From assembly GCA_947683425.1 (NCBI GenBank), contig CANTUQ010000083.1:372001-436000 (forward strand): DNA of 64,000 nt, read 5' to 3'. Numbering within the stretch: position 1 is the stretch's first letter; each line of letters begins with the position of its first letter. Positions 46,377 to 59,204 of this stretch are shown piece by piece. This DNA comes from Excoecaria cochinchinensis (Eukaryota; Streptophyta; Magnoliopsida; Malpighiales; Euphorbiaceae). The notes below the pieces were generated by a model, which was not told where the DNA came from, did no database searches, and saw nothing but the letters and a program-made list of their open reading frames with translations. The translations under genes and the position numbers were made by a program.

Positions 46377-47550
46377 TATTGTTATTTTGTTATCGAATTT
46401 TGGTGATGGAGCAATGGTATGAATCAAGGATTGCATGTGGAGAGGCATATGATTTATGAATATGTAGCAATTTAAAAGTTCAAAAACTTTCTTAAATACC
46501 GAGTACAAGTTGGCAATTTCGTGCGATTACATTTTCTTTTTGACTTTTATTGAAGAATAACATGAAGATATATAATATTACTAATATGTCCTTAGTGGAT
46601 AGAGCTCTTTAATGTCATATTTTGAGGGGTTTCTAGTCTTTTCGATAAATTGCCTTCTGCTTTTCCTTGGATTAGGGCGTGTATATGAAGCAAGTATTTC
46701 AATTTTTATACATATGGAGAGCAATAAGAATTATGGAAATGAGCCTAAGTTGGATGTATTTGTAAATAAAGTCATTAAGTCAACACTTTTTGTAATTAGG
46801 TACTTTTGCACGAATAGATTGGACTTCAAAACATAATAGCTTTAAGTATAGCTCACCCTACTTGAAAATAAAGCTATCTCATCACAAATATGATTTCCAA
46901 TCGTAGAATAGTCAAATTCCATTTGCACTCAGTTTTCATGATTTGTTTTTTGGTCGAAACTCTAAATTTCACGATATGCTTACATTGATTAAGAATATTA
47001 AGTATTATAAATTGCATAGGAATCAGAGATTTATTTTATTTTATTTTATTTTTATCACGGAAAGAGTATAAAGTATTTAAATCAATTGTCTGGAATACGC
47101 AACAAAATCCAAATTATTCGACTTAAATATTAATTAATTCTCAAACTCCTATATTCTTTTGTATTATCAAATAGACGCTCCATAATAATAATTAGGTGTC
47201 ATGTATGTCGAGATAAAATGAAATGTGCATTAGCTGAGCTTATAAGTATGTGCAGTGTGGGACGTGGTACAGGACATAAAGAAAAAAAAGGGTAATATTA
47301 TGTATAATAATAATAATAATAAAATATAATTTCACATTTTATAATGTAAGCTATAGAACTGAATCATTAATTGTTAATAAGAGTTAGTAAATAATAATGA
47401 CAAATATAGCAACTTTAAGCATAATGAATGTAAATATGTTAGTGATATTGACAGTATGGGTGTAAGTTAAAATATAAATAATATATAAGATGGATGATTT
47501 ATTAAAGGAATAATGAGTGATTTTATAATATGTAATGTAAACTAATGATT
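46377..47550 (-). promoter_or_regulatory. Upstream region of the GT31 gene
   Basis: A minus-strand TATA-like stretch (AATATTATATAT, 46567-46578) lies about 190 bases upstream of the chosen start and 60 upstream of the alternative one. The rest is AT-rich. No other gene or transposon end is recognised before the CACTA element at 47554. Confidence 0.3.
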
Positions 47551-47553
47551 CAA

Positions 47554-49905
47554 CACTACAAAAAAAAACACAAATTAGCGACGGAAAAATTTCAGTCGCT
47601 AAATTGCGACTAATTAGCAAAATAGTCGCTAAAGTTCTTTTTTTTAATTTTAGCGACGGAATAGCGACGAAAAAAAGGAATCCGTCGCTATTTTTTGGCG
47701 GCAACAGAGCGCGCCTTCTTTTGCGACTGAATTTAGCGACCGAAATATTTAGTCGCTAATTAGCGACGGATTAGCGACAAATTAGCGACGGTTTATTCCG
47801 TCGCTAAAAAGTTTTCAAATTTTTTAAAAGAGAAGGAAATTAGTGATAATTTAGCGACGTAATAGCGACTGATTATCCGTCGCTATTTTAAATTGTAAAT
47901 AAAATAAATAAATAGATAAATAAATACTTAAAAGAAGAAGAATAGGGAATTAAACTCAAAGAGTAGCGATTAGTATGTTTATTTTTACATAACCTGCAAT
48001 TTGGTTGCTGAAAGGCGTCTAAGAAAAGAAAATGATAGTAGACATAAATGGAGAAGGCTCTTGTTGGATAGTTCTGTGCGCACAACTGGCTTTTCAGAAA
48101 ATTGAGAATGAGTAGAAGTAAAAACAAACATAAGAAAAGTGGCTCAAAACCAATAACACTACTAAAGTCCAGCCATCTAGGAATCCAAGAATTACCCAAT
48201 TCAATTAAACACCTAAGATGTTAAAAGTTGAATGACAAAAGTAAATTGCAGCTTCTAAAAATTGAAAAATTGCATGAGAAATAGAGGAAGAAAACATGAA
48301 AAAGAAACGATAAGGTGGTGATGGGGGTACCTGATGGATTCAGGTGCAGGCAGTGAAAGAAGAGGAGAGGGAGAGCATGGACTGCAAAAAGAATAAAATA
48401 TATTATCTATAAAAATGTAAAGATTTAGGACAGTAGATAAGACAGCTCCAAAAATGAGGTGCTAAAATTTTGGGAGGAATGGCTTCTTGTTTATTAGTAT
48501 CTATTTCCCATTCCCCTAAACGGAACCGGGCTTCAAACATTCGGGTCGGGCAACTAAATTGTTATCCGAGTGTAGAAAATATTGTTTAACACTCTTAATT
48601 ACACCCATCAATCAATATATATAAGCTTGGAAACTATGATTATTATTATTTTCACATACGCATAATAACTTAATCCTTGGCTTACATATTCGGATACTAA
48701 TGTGGAAGAGTAAATCGGTGGGGGAAGAAAATTGGGTATTAGTTAATCAGGATGTACATGAAGGGAAGAAAGTGGATTGTTCTTATCCTTTAGATGGGCA
48801 TAGTTATTTTTGGGTTTGTTTGCGTTTTGGGTTGATGTTTTGATTTTGCTTGAAGTTTGTATCGTGCTCTGTTTTATGCGAATCTGACTATTAGAGAGAG
48901 AGTGAAAATGGAGAAAAAAATCTAAGAAAAGAAAATGATAGTAGACATAAATGGAGAAGGCTCTTGTTGGATAGTTCTGAGCGCACAACTGGCTTTTCAG
49001 AAAATTATTTACTATTGTCTTAATTTTTAATGGTTGAATGTTATCATAATTTTCTATCTTCTCCAATTTAATACAAGTGGTGACGAATTGCAGGAATTCC
49101 ATTTGCGTCTGTCAATCTTTTGCTCTCTATATTTATCTCAGTTTACTTATTTTGTGATGTTAAATACAGCATCTTACTGCTTTAATTTTATTTTATTTGC
49201 TATTTGTTATTAACTTTAAATTTTATTTTATTTGCTATTTGTTATTAACTTTAATTTTATTTTTTCTCATAATTTATAAATTAGGTGGTTCGTGAAGAAA
49301 TTAAAGGTTCAAAATGGTGGCATTCCGTTGATTTTTCAAGATTTTATAATATGTTTTTTTGTTGTAATTTTTAAATATTTTATGATTGTGAAAATGAGTG
49401 TTTGTATTATTTAATATGGTTTTAATTATATGTAAATTAATTTTTAATTTTATTTTATTAAAGAAATTTGGGTATTTTGAGTGTATGATATTATATTTTT
49501 TAAATTAATAGTATTGTTAATAATATTGTATAATTATTATTTACATAAATAAAATTTTTGATCTAATAATAATAATAAAAAAATTAAATTTAAAATAATA
49601 AAAAATTAAATTCGGAATAATAAAAAAAAATTTAATATTTTTAGCGACGGAATAGCGATGGCTTTTCCGTCGCTAATATATTTTTAATACTAATTTAGGA
49701 GGTTATTTAGCGACTAAAATTTTATATTTAGCGACGGAATTTTCCGTCGCTATTTTTAGCGACGATTTTTCGTTTTAGTCGCAAATTTCTTGCGACGGCT
49801 CCAATAGCGACTGTTAGTCGTGGCGTCGCTAAATGAAATTAGCGACGGAAAATGCCATTTTAGCGACGTAATCTTCCATCGCTAATTTGCTTTTTTTTTG
49901 TAGTG
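47554..49905. mobile_element. CACTA element 2, non-autonomous, 2352 bp
   Basis: Intact termini CACTACAAAAAAAA and TTTTTTTTTGTAGTG with perfect 3-bp duplications CAA (47551-47553 and 49906-49908). Subterminal arrays of TAGCGACGG/CCGTCGCTA (47570-47890 and 49640-49885) match CACTA element 1 in kind. No transposase. The interior has exon-like pieces, including a minus-strand CT-rich exon candidate at 48327-48389 bounded by AG and GT. Confidence 0.95.
48017..49009. repeat. Direct repeat of about 90 bp inside CACTA element 2
   Basis: The sequence beginning GTCTAAGAAAAGAAAATGAT occurs at 48017-48107 and again at 48919-49009 with about one difference, so an internal segment was duplicated recently. 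Both copies could code on either strand; the protein is not recognised. Confidence 0.88.
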
Positions 49906-49908
49906 CAA

Positions 49909-50226
49909 TAAGTTAAGAGCTAATATGGTTAATAAATGGAAATAAGAATATTACATGAAGAACAATAATGGTGTCATAATCATACAAACGAGTCTCTCAC
50001 ATGTACATGCAAAGAAATAAATGTAGAAATATAGAATTGAAGCTCAATAAGTGAAAATCAAAGAATTTAAAGTGAGGAAATAAGAGGGAAGAATAATAAT
50101 GAAGATAACACTAGAAAAAAATATAAATGATAATAAAATTAATATTAACAATAAAAATAAAAATAAATAAATATATTAGTATTAATGTGAATAATAATTA
50201 TAATGAGTGAACTAGTTAATTTAATA
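49909..50226. other. AT-rich DNA without recognised feature
   Basis: No gene or transposon terminus seen between the CACTA element and the hAT MITE. Confidence 0.5.
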
Positions 50227-50234
50227 GGTATGAG

Positions 50235-50428
50235 CAGTGGCGAAGCCAGAATTTGCAATTAAGGGGGACAAAAATATAAGTTTGGCTTAAAATAATAAAA
50301 TTTTAAGGGGTGCAAAATGATCTATTTAACATATATGTATAAAAATATATATATATATATAATTAATGATTTTTCAAAAATTAAGGGGGGCAATTGCCCC
50401 CCTTCTCTTTCAAGTGGCGTCGCCACTG
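50235..50428. mobile_element. hAT-type MITE, 194 bp
   Basis: Ends CAGTGGCGAAGCC and GGCGTCGCCACTG form terminal inverted repeats; flanks are perfect 8-bp duplications GGTATGAG (50227-50234, 50429-50436). Both features define the hAT superfamily. Confidence 0.95.
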
Positions 50429-50436
50429 GGTATGAG

Positions 50437-51081
50437 CATAGATATGGAATATGGATGAACATGTGAATCGAAATTAAAAAAAAAAAAAGTAAAGAATTTC
50501 GCGCGTATATTAATGAAAGAAATAAATAAAAAATATATATATTATTGGTAATGACATTGATTATATTCTTAAATGTAATAAAAGTAAATGCTATTATTGG
50601 TATTAGGAGTGATAGAGATAATGAAAATACTGTTAATGGCGAAAACATGATCTGAAAGTATATAGTCAAAGATATAGTGATGTTATAGACATGAACATAG
50701 TTATAATTAGATAATTAAAGGGTATTGTAAAAACGTAAGAAAAAATATAAGTTAAGTAAATGTTCTAAAAAAAATATACTCCTGAAAACAATTATGCTTG
50801 TATATGTATGCATGCATATTTATGTAAAGTTTGGAATATATATTCACTATTGGGCATTTTAATACTTAACGTGCAGTGTATTACTGCACGCAGGTTTTGA
50901 AAATAGAAAGCCGTAGAGTGGCCGAAACTTTACAGACAATCGAGAAGAATGATGAAAAGCCAGGATAGAAAAGTAAGTATGGCATGTATATGATCGTGAT
51001 AGATTTTAATTAACCATACATATGAACTGGTTTGTGATTTATATGTACATGTAAGTATAGAGTTTAAATAGTGTGGTGCTC
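50437..51081. other. AT-rich DNA without recognised feature
   Basis: Only short repeats and AT-rich sequence; no gene supported. Confidence 0.5.
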
Positions 51082-51098
51082 GAGCTGATTTTATTGTT

Positions 51099-51945
51099 TT
51101 TTTTTTTTTGAATGCAAATTAAACTTTCATTAATATAATAAAAAATACATCTGTAAAGTACAGATAAACTTATAAAAGTTAAAAGTAAATAAGATGTATG
51201 AAATAAATGAAGTTACTGGATTATATCTCTGAACTTCTTCGACAAAAACAGTGGATAATGGTAACATGCGGTGCGCAATCTGGCTATCAGCGGAAAACTC
51301 CGTCCATCTGTTGTTCAAAGGAAAACTTCCATAAAAGAAGACTATCAAACTTCCATAACGGAAGACAATCCAACTTCCATGAAGGAAGACCACAACCTCC
51401 AAATTTGGAGAACAAACTTTCATAATAAAAATTTAAATTGCACTCAATATTAATTAAAAAATTAGATCTAAATAAAAATTTCAGATTTGATAAAAAACAA
51501 ACTCGAAATAAAAACACAGAAAATTTAGATCTGAGGTTATAAAAACAAAAAGAAATACAAAAAAATAAAAAACAAATAAAAACTAAATCAGATCTATACA
51601 GATCTGTATTTATTGAAATCAAAAACACAGAAACAAAAAACAAAGGGTTTCAGATCTAACACAATAATCCAAAAACGAAAGAAAAATACAAAAAAATCCA
51701 AATCTGAATTTATTAAAACAAATAACACACTAAAAAATACAAAAAAACAACGAATAAAATTAAAAATTCAGATCTGTACTGATCTGAAAATTATTATAGA
51801 AATAGAAGAAAAAAAATGAGGGGCTGCCGCCAGAAAATGAAGTGACGGCAGCCCCAAAATTAGGTTAACAATTTGGCGGCTATGAAACCCAGAGAGCGAA
51901 AGAGAAAGAGAGAGTTTTATGTAGAAATATCTTTTTTATGTATGT
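51099..51945 (-). mobile_element. Retroposed cDNA-like insertion with 17-bp target duplications
   Basis: Perfect 17-bp direct repeats GAGCTGATTTTATTGTT lie at 51082-51098 and 51946-51962, and a T-run at 51099-51109 is a poly(A) tail on the minus strand. The minus-strand 5' part is a CT-rich leader-like segment followed by a perfect hairpin (GGGGCTGCCGTCA / TGACGGCAGCCCC). The 3' part has three short repeats (GGAAGTTTGATAGTCTTC and variants, 51325-51395). No long ORF or known domain. It is best read as a LINE-mobilised copy of an unknown transcript, or a SINE-like family; an A-run beyond the right repeat (51990-52002) leaves some doubt. Confidence 0.7.
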
Positions 51946-51962
51946 GAGCTGATTTTATTGTT

Positions 51963-52281
51963 ATTATTCATGAATGTCATTGATATATTAAAAAAAAAAA
52001 AAATTACCAAACAGTCGAGTGTATCCTAACTTGTGACTTTTAGCTCTGATGTGATATTGGAAATAATTGTTCATTGTTCGTACATTATAGAGAATTAAGG
52101 GTATTACATCGGGTGTTGGGTTGGTCGGGTTCGAATCGGATTGACCAAAACCCGACTAATGCGCACCCCTACCAAGAAGGACCAAATTGTATAACAAATT
52201 ATAGAATTGGAAATTCCTACTCTGCATCTTGGTATACCTATATATACCGATATATACCTATTGGTATACCAAATTCATACA
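51963..52281. other. Spacer with TATACC-type simple repeats
   Basis: Repeats of TATACC/TATATACC lie near 52230-52290, with similar sequence beyond the hAT element at 54330-54360. No gene. Confidence 0.5.
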
Positions 52282-52289
52282 CCTATACA

Positions 52290-54322
52290 TAGGAGTGTAC
52301 ACGGGTCTAAATCTTTCTGTACCGAACCGAAATTCCGAAAAAAAAGATCCAGAACCGAATTGTACCGTTGACTTTTTTGACCAGAACCGAACCGAACTGT
52401 ACCGTTGACTTTTTTACTACAACCGAACCGAATTGTACTGGAACCGGACCGAGAACCGTATTGAACAGTACCGAACTGTTTTGGAACCGAATTGGACCGA
52501 AAGAACCGATATTTATTACTTATTATATATAATACTAGTAATTTATATATAAATATTACTTATAATTTATATTATATATTTATTATATAAATTTAGTTTC
52601 ATAATTATTTGTATTAAATATTTTAATGTACAAATTAATATAATTAATAGTTAATAAATTAAAATGGATATTTTAATTAATAATTTGATAAATTTAATTA
52701 TTATATCTATATGAATATGCAATTAATTTTATTTACTTTTAGTATCACTCAACTTATACTTATTTATCACAATTTTTATATGAGTATGTAAATTAAAAAT
52801 CTATTTATAAATAAGAATGTATTAAAAATGAAAATTTACCAATTGATGTAAATGTATGGGTATATAATATTAATCACCTTATCAATAATTCAATTTATTT
52901 TTAGCATCACTCAACCAATACTCATCTATTTTTGACATAATATTTATATGAGTAATTGATTATGTATTTTAATAGTATAATTATATACAATTATTGTATA
53001 AATGAAATTTTACCAATTAATATAAATATATAAGAATATAATAATCTTACGAATAATTTAATTAGCTTAGTAATTAGTACTATAAAAATGTTGGTTTTTC
53101 ATTATCACAATATTTTATTTTTCATGAAAATTGTTCTATATATGGATAATTTGATAAAAGAAAATTAAAACTTAAAGTAATTGTTCAAGTTCAATACGTA
53201 TTATTAATTATATATTCTATTAAACTACAAAACCTATAAAAAGATGGCTGCATTTCACATTCACCCTTATAATATAACTATTTACTATAATGACAATTAA
53301 CAATCTCTTAACTGTTAAGCCAAATTTAATAAAATTAAATATAATAATTGAGTTAAGATAATAAATGTTAATAAACTCTAAACATAATCATAGTCCATAG
53401 AGTTATCTTCTATTCTCTAAATATAATTAGCTAAGGCTATATATATAACTAATTATATGAGTATGTAATTTTTTTATTAATTAATTTGATTTATATTTAA
53501 TATCACTCAACTAATAACCATTTATATCTAGCACAATATCTAATTATCTATATGACTAATTGAACACGGATGAAATATTATATTTAGTCAAAACCCCCTA
53601 TATTTAATATATATGTCAAAATTATAAACATAGTACATATTTTGTATATAGTTTAAAGTCTCTATATATCCAAAAAAATAACTAGAATTTTCTTCCACTA
53701 CTATAATATGAATTAATATATGTCAAAACTTTTGCCATTACTATTAAAATTTTATTTCATATTTACTATGCACTTTTTGGTTGACATAATGAAATGTATA
53801 AATAATCTACCTCAAGTGTTTCTATATATATTGCAAATAAAACCAATTTATTTTTATAAATTCATATATGATTGAATTTGAAGATAGTAATATGTATAAT
53901 TTTTATTATCAGAAACTTAATTAATATATGATTAACACACCAATCATCATCAAGGATTATTAAAAATAATGTCAATATTATTTTAGTTGTAAAGCAATAT
54001 TATTAAGAATAACATTTGAAAATTTTTATTTTGAGTTTTTGAAGTGAATTAAAATTAAAATTTAAAGAATTTATAATTTTTAAAATATTTAAAAAATAAA
54101 TTATTAAAATTATCCGAAGTACTGTATTATACTGTATTGTTTTATTTTGTACCGAAAGAACCGAAAAATCGAACTGAACTGTATCGAAAATTAAAAAAAC
54201 CGTACCGAATTGTACCGAAATTTATAAGAACCGAATTGTACCGAAATTTTTAAGAACCGAAATTTCAATACAATACAGAGATTTGGAAATCTCCGAATTG
54301 TACCGAACCGTGTACACCCCTA
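52290..54322. mobile_element. hAT-type non-autonomous element, 2033 bp
   Basis: Termini TAGGAGTGTACACGG and CGTGTACACCCCTA with perfect 8-bp duplications CCTATACA (52282-52289 and 54323-54330). Subterminal arrays of ACCGAACCGAA-type repeats on both sides may serve as transposase sites. The very AT-rich interior has no recognisable transposase. Confidence 0.92.
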
Positions 54323-54330
54323 CCTATACA

Positions 54331-55435
54331 TACCAATGTATACCTATTTGTATACCAAATTGAATTGCTGCATTTTTCAAATTTAATTCAATATATCAAG
54401 GTAGTATATGGTATATGTAATTTCACTATTAAAATTACTTTCTTACGTTTTGATATATCTATGTATGTAAAGGTATACCGAAATAAAGAGTTTAAAATCA
54501 TAATTGGTCTTTGCAATACCATAGTATATCAAGAGATACAATTAAAATCTTTTTAATTATTTTAATTTCATATGATTTATTGTAAATTTAATAACAATTA
54601 GGAGTAGTTAAGAATAATCATAACTAATTTGATTTTAGTCTTGAAAGAAACCCATAAAGTGAATAAGAAAAAAGAAAGAAGACCATTACGCGAAAAAGAA
54701 GACAAAAAAAATGACCGATTATTTAGGTGAAATGCAGAAATTACGTGAAAGATGAGAAGTTTATGCTTGACTGAATAAATATAGGGTCATTACTAAAAAA
54801 CATTGTACTTTTAAAAATGGAATTTTTTTTTTTCAAAAAAAAATATTTTTGAAATTAAAAATTTTGGATACTAATTTTAGGAACTCCTCAACTTTTCTAA
54901 ATTATTTATGTAAAAATTCCAATATAAAACATGGTTTAAAAGCCCATCGGTCCATTTACTAGTGGACTTGGACTCCCAATTAATTGGGTCTCCAAAAATA
55001 TTTTTGGGCTTACAGAATGGGCCTTATTGAAGACTGACTCCTCCAATGGGTCATGAAGTAAGACCTCAGTCCACATTTCAGAAACATACAAAATATGCCA
55101 CGCCAATTTCTCCGAATTAAGAAATATATCATATTCATGCATAAAGTATCCAACAACAGTAAAACATCCATGCAATAAAATATACCGCTCCTAATTAACC
55201 TAATAATGCTGCAACAGAAGAAATTTAAGGAAACAATATAATGACTCAAATAGTTCTCAGACTTTAAGTATTATTCTCTATAATTAATGGAAATGACATA
55301 ATTTAGATGTACTTAAAAAAATTATATAAAATTTAGAGAGAAATAAAAAAAGAATTTTTTTTAAAGTATAAAAATATAATTTAAATATATTTTAAAGTAT
55401 TATTTTATGTAAATTTAGGAAAAAAATAAAAAATT
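54331..55435. other. Region without supported gene
   Basis: AT-rich sequence; a moderately GC part at about 54940-55200 has short minus-strand frames that I do not recognise. Confidence 0.45.
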
Positions 55436-55439
55436 AAGG

Positions 55440-56060
55440 TATAAAAATAAAAATATAATATAAAATAAATCTAGGTACTTATGAGGATTTGCTAATGGAT
55501 CAGAGTAGAAAATATAATTGATAAGTTCTGAGATGTCAGAAGCTAGTAAGGCCGGATGGCAGTTGGTGTGGGAGTCGACTGGATTATTAATGTTTTGTTC
55601 CTGTAATAAGATGTGCCTGGTTAGACCAAGCGTGAACACTCTGAAACTTAAATCACTAATATTTTTAGAGAGATAAATTAGAGATAGTCTCAAGAGTTCT
55701 CGTGTTACCTGCGTCTACTGTGACTTGGGCTATTTATAGTAGATGTGAGAATCCACTTGAGTACCTGGAGTAGGTCTGCTCTGTTGTCAAAGTAGGTGAT
55801 TGAAGATGTGACGAGGAGCAGGCAGGAGGTATGGGGTTTAGCGTGTGTCAGTGTACTGGCAGGCAGCGTGCCCTGTCAGTCTGATAAGATGTATTGCATT
55901 GCCCGCACCTCTAGCCCCTTCGGAGTCTGCTGGTCACGCGTTGGGCTTTCTACCAGGCCGCTTTATGGACCTTTGGTCTTTGTTTAGGCCTTTGGCCTCT
56001 ACTGGTTTTTGGGCTGAGGTTGTCTTAGGCCCAGTTGATAATGATATTATCATTTGTCCA
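55440..56060 (-). repeat. Element J 3' LTR
   Basis: The minus strand starts TGGACAAATGATAATATC after a G-rich polypurine tract and contains a consensus TATA box (CTATAAATAG at 55730-55739) followed by leader-like DNA. The right end is approximate. No second copy is seen in the window. Confidence 0.6.
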
Positions 56061-56081
56061 CCCCCCCACACCCCCCCACCC
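56061..56081 (-). promoter_or_regulatory. Polypurine tract of element J
   Basis: On the minus strand, runs of seven G residues separated by TGT/T lie directly before the LTR start, the expected second-strand primer position. Confidence 0.7.
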
Positions 56082-59000
56082 AAAGAATCCGATCGGATCA
56101 TCAGAGAAAGGGCTTTTGGTGGCTCAGTTTGTTTTGAATTTCAAAGGAAGAAATTTTGATCCTATCTTTTTGTCTTCCCAATCTTTGAGTGGGTTCATTG
56201 AACTTAGAGGTTTTGGCCCCCTGCACCTATTAATGGCGTCACTTGAGTTTTGGATTGGTCAGCAGTTAGCACTTTTAATGGTGAACATTTCATCAAACAT
56301 GCTCATTATGGCGACGCTTCGTTCTTCGAATTAGTAACGCTTCGGTTCTTGGGTTAGCCGATCATGATTAGACATATGGCTATCCCGAATTTATTTCTTG
56401 GCTTGATGAGAAAGTCTCATCTTCCTATAAATAGGTAACTTTCCTCATTTTCCCATTTTTTTAAAAACTCAGTCTTCTTTTTCTTTGAATTTCTTCTTTA
56501 TTTTCCATTTTTCTCTTCTTATTCTTCAAGGCCTTGGTGATTTCATCAAATTTCTTGTCATTCTCAGCAAGTAAATGAACTTTTAGAGTAGTTGTCTACT
56601 TCTGATTCGAAATCCCAATCTCGACCAAGGGGTCTAAAGGGCAACACGTCTCCATGTTGAAAGCTTGAACGCTAAGAATGTGCTAAATGAGAAGATCTGA
56701 TCGGAGCAGGAGGCCAATGACAAGCTAGAATTCTTAATGAAGGATGATGTGAGCTTCCGATCGGAGAGTTTGCATCACATTTCACAGGTTCCTATGCTCT
56801 TCCTAGATCTTCTAATCCCCTTAGAGCATCCTGTGCCTCAATTGAAATGGAGGGATTTTTGGCGAAGATGCATTCCAATGAGCCACTGGATTAGGAGGAT
56901 TTTACGAATGGGGATGGCTAAGAGTATCATTGCTATACATCTCTTTTGATTTTAACTAGTTCATCTATCTTGGACAACGGAATTATTTGAAGCACTGCAT
57001 AGATTGCTTCCTATCAACTCCAGCTTTGCTTTGGAAACATAGAGTCTGATCGAGTGAAAAACATGAGGCATGAATTGCTTCTTATAGAAGATGTAGATTC
57101 AAGACTCGATAGGAATTTTTCTTTTCTATTATATCTAATGTTTCTATCTTATATGTACTTGGACTTTAAATCAATAAAATGAGATTTTCTTAATCCTAGC
57201 TTCCTATTTTTATTACTCATTCGTTTACTTATTTCATTGCAACAGTAAGCCGAACGAAATCATTTTCTAGCATTGGATGTTAAGATTTTAACATTGTTTT
57301 AAGACTTAGGAAATTAAGTTGGGATAAACATCAATATAATCAAATCGAATAAGGTAACCAATATGCAAATTAAGTTGGGAGTATACATCAATCAAAGCAA
57401 ATAATCATGCTAAGTATGACTTCACAAATTAGATTGGTAATGATCATTAAGGGTGTGATGCAGATAATCCGATCAGATGTGACTTTTACGAATTAACTTA
57501 GGATAATGTCAAGTTTATTTGAGCAAGTAGGCACATCTAGTCAATTTTGTAATAGCTTTAGGAACAATCATCGAGAGTTGCAAGCAATCTATTCGGATTC
57601 ATTTTGCAACAACATGGAAAAAAATTTGTAACTCATATAATCAGTGATCATTCCAATCGGAATATGATGTTACTTTAAGCGCTGTTTTAATTTGGGTACG
57701 AGCTTCCCAGCCTCAGTGCTCTTTAGAATAAAGGTTTTCAGTGTTTTTTATACCGATTCGGATTAGGAGAGACCTTTTTTAGAATAGTTGTCTCTTAAGG
57801 GTTTGTCGACTTTGTCTGAAATGAACTTTTTTCGGTCGGGAGTAGGCATCTAGCAAAGAAAATAATCATGTCAATTATGACTTCGCAACTTAACTCGAGA
57901 ATAATTATCAAGAGATGCAAACTATCGATTTGAATTCATTTTGCAAGCCCTTGGGAAAAATTTGCAACTTGTATGTTCGATAATCAATTTGATTGGAATA
58001 CAATGTTCCAATAGATATTTTTGCTAAGGACCTTGAATTTTTTTTTAAGGTCCTTCCCTGTTGAGCATGAGCTTTTGGAATAGTTTTAGCTTTAAGGAGT
58101 CTATCAACTTCTCTAAAGTGAACTTTTTCTAATTGAAAGTTGCAGTTTTTAGGAGTCTATTGACTGCGCTGAAGTGAACTTTTCTGATTGGATATCATCA
58201 AGAAATGCAAATGATTGGTTCATTTTGTAATAACTTGGGAGAATTTTTTAACTTGTATATTCAGTAATCATTTCAATTGAAATACAATATTACAATGAGT
58301 ATTTTTGTTGTTGGAAGTTATGCGTGATGACCTTTGGATCGGTTCTAGAGATATCTTCTGGTTTCTCTTTGTTAGTTTCCTCTCAATTAGCTCCTCTTGT
58401 GTAATGTTATTTAAGCCTTGAGCTGAGGGGGAAGCTTTATCGATCCTATCGTTAGAACGGTAGTATTGCTGAGCCCGATCAGTGGGGTGGTATTTAGCCT
58501 TAGTGGATGATGCTATGCTCACTTATGTTGATGCTCCTCTTCGGATTTTTCTTTTTTATCGAATTTTTTCTGCTCTAAGCATGATTGACCCCTTGGCGTG
58601 CTTAGGGTTATAGCCCGACTAGCTTGCCATTAGCATGGAGCATGGCTCATTTTATCTTAACTTGGAATGAGAATGGGTCATTTCGTCTTAACTTGGAATG
58701 AGAAGAGGCTTTGAGGTTCTATTAGCTTTCCTACACAGAGCGCATCCTCAACCCTTTAGTACTTAAGGGGAGTTTTTGTTAGTCTTCATGTCTGTATCAA
58801 TTCATATTGTATTTATACTTTAGAAATTTCTAAACAGGTACTTATCTGTGGACTTCCATTTCTCAGCTTTAATGAATCCTCAAGGAATGTCAAGGAGAAT
58901 GGCTAAAATCACTATGCAGAGGTGAGAGGTCAGAATAAAGAAGAGACTATCCTTGAGAAGCGGTGAGTTAATTCAAACCACTAAATATTGGTGGGTGAGG

Positions 59001-59204
59001 AGAACTCATCAACCAAGGGTCAACCGACTCCATATAGTTGCTTGATGAGTGAACTTTTCCTACTGCTTATCCTCCAATTCCATTAGTTGTTTTTAGCGGA
59101 TGGAAGAGATGGCGATGTTTGTGCCTTTCTTGAGTGTTTCCTCTAATTGAAAAGTGTTCGTGGATTCCAAGGATTCTTTATTTTAGGCTTTTTTGCAAAG
59201 ACAA
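56082..59204 (-). other. Element J internal region lacking pol
   Basis: About 3 kb between gag and 3' LTR with no protease, RT or integrase. Diverged repeats of about 110 bp occur at about 57576-57690, 57908-58030 and 58199-58310 (all with TGCAA...TCATTTTG, CAACTTGTAT and ATTGGAATACAAT-like blocks). A plus-strand TATA box (CCTATAAATAGG, about 56425-56437), leader-like DNA and a short charged ORF (SEQEANDKLEFLMKDDVSF at about 56700-56760) suggest a decayed antisense accessory ORF. Confidence 0.5.

Noticed and set aside
50322..50669. 115-codon minus-strand ORF near the hAT MITE
   Set aside because: Runs through the MITE and AT repeats; hydrophobic low-complexity composition, no family features.
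51613..51819. Lys-rich plus-strand ORF in the retroposed insert
   Set aside because: A-rich low-complexity translation on the strand opposite to the transcript orientation.
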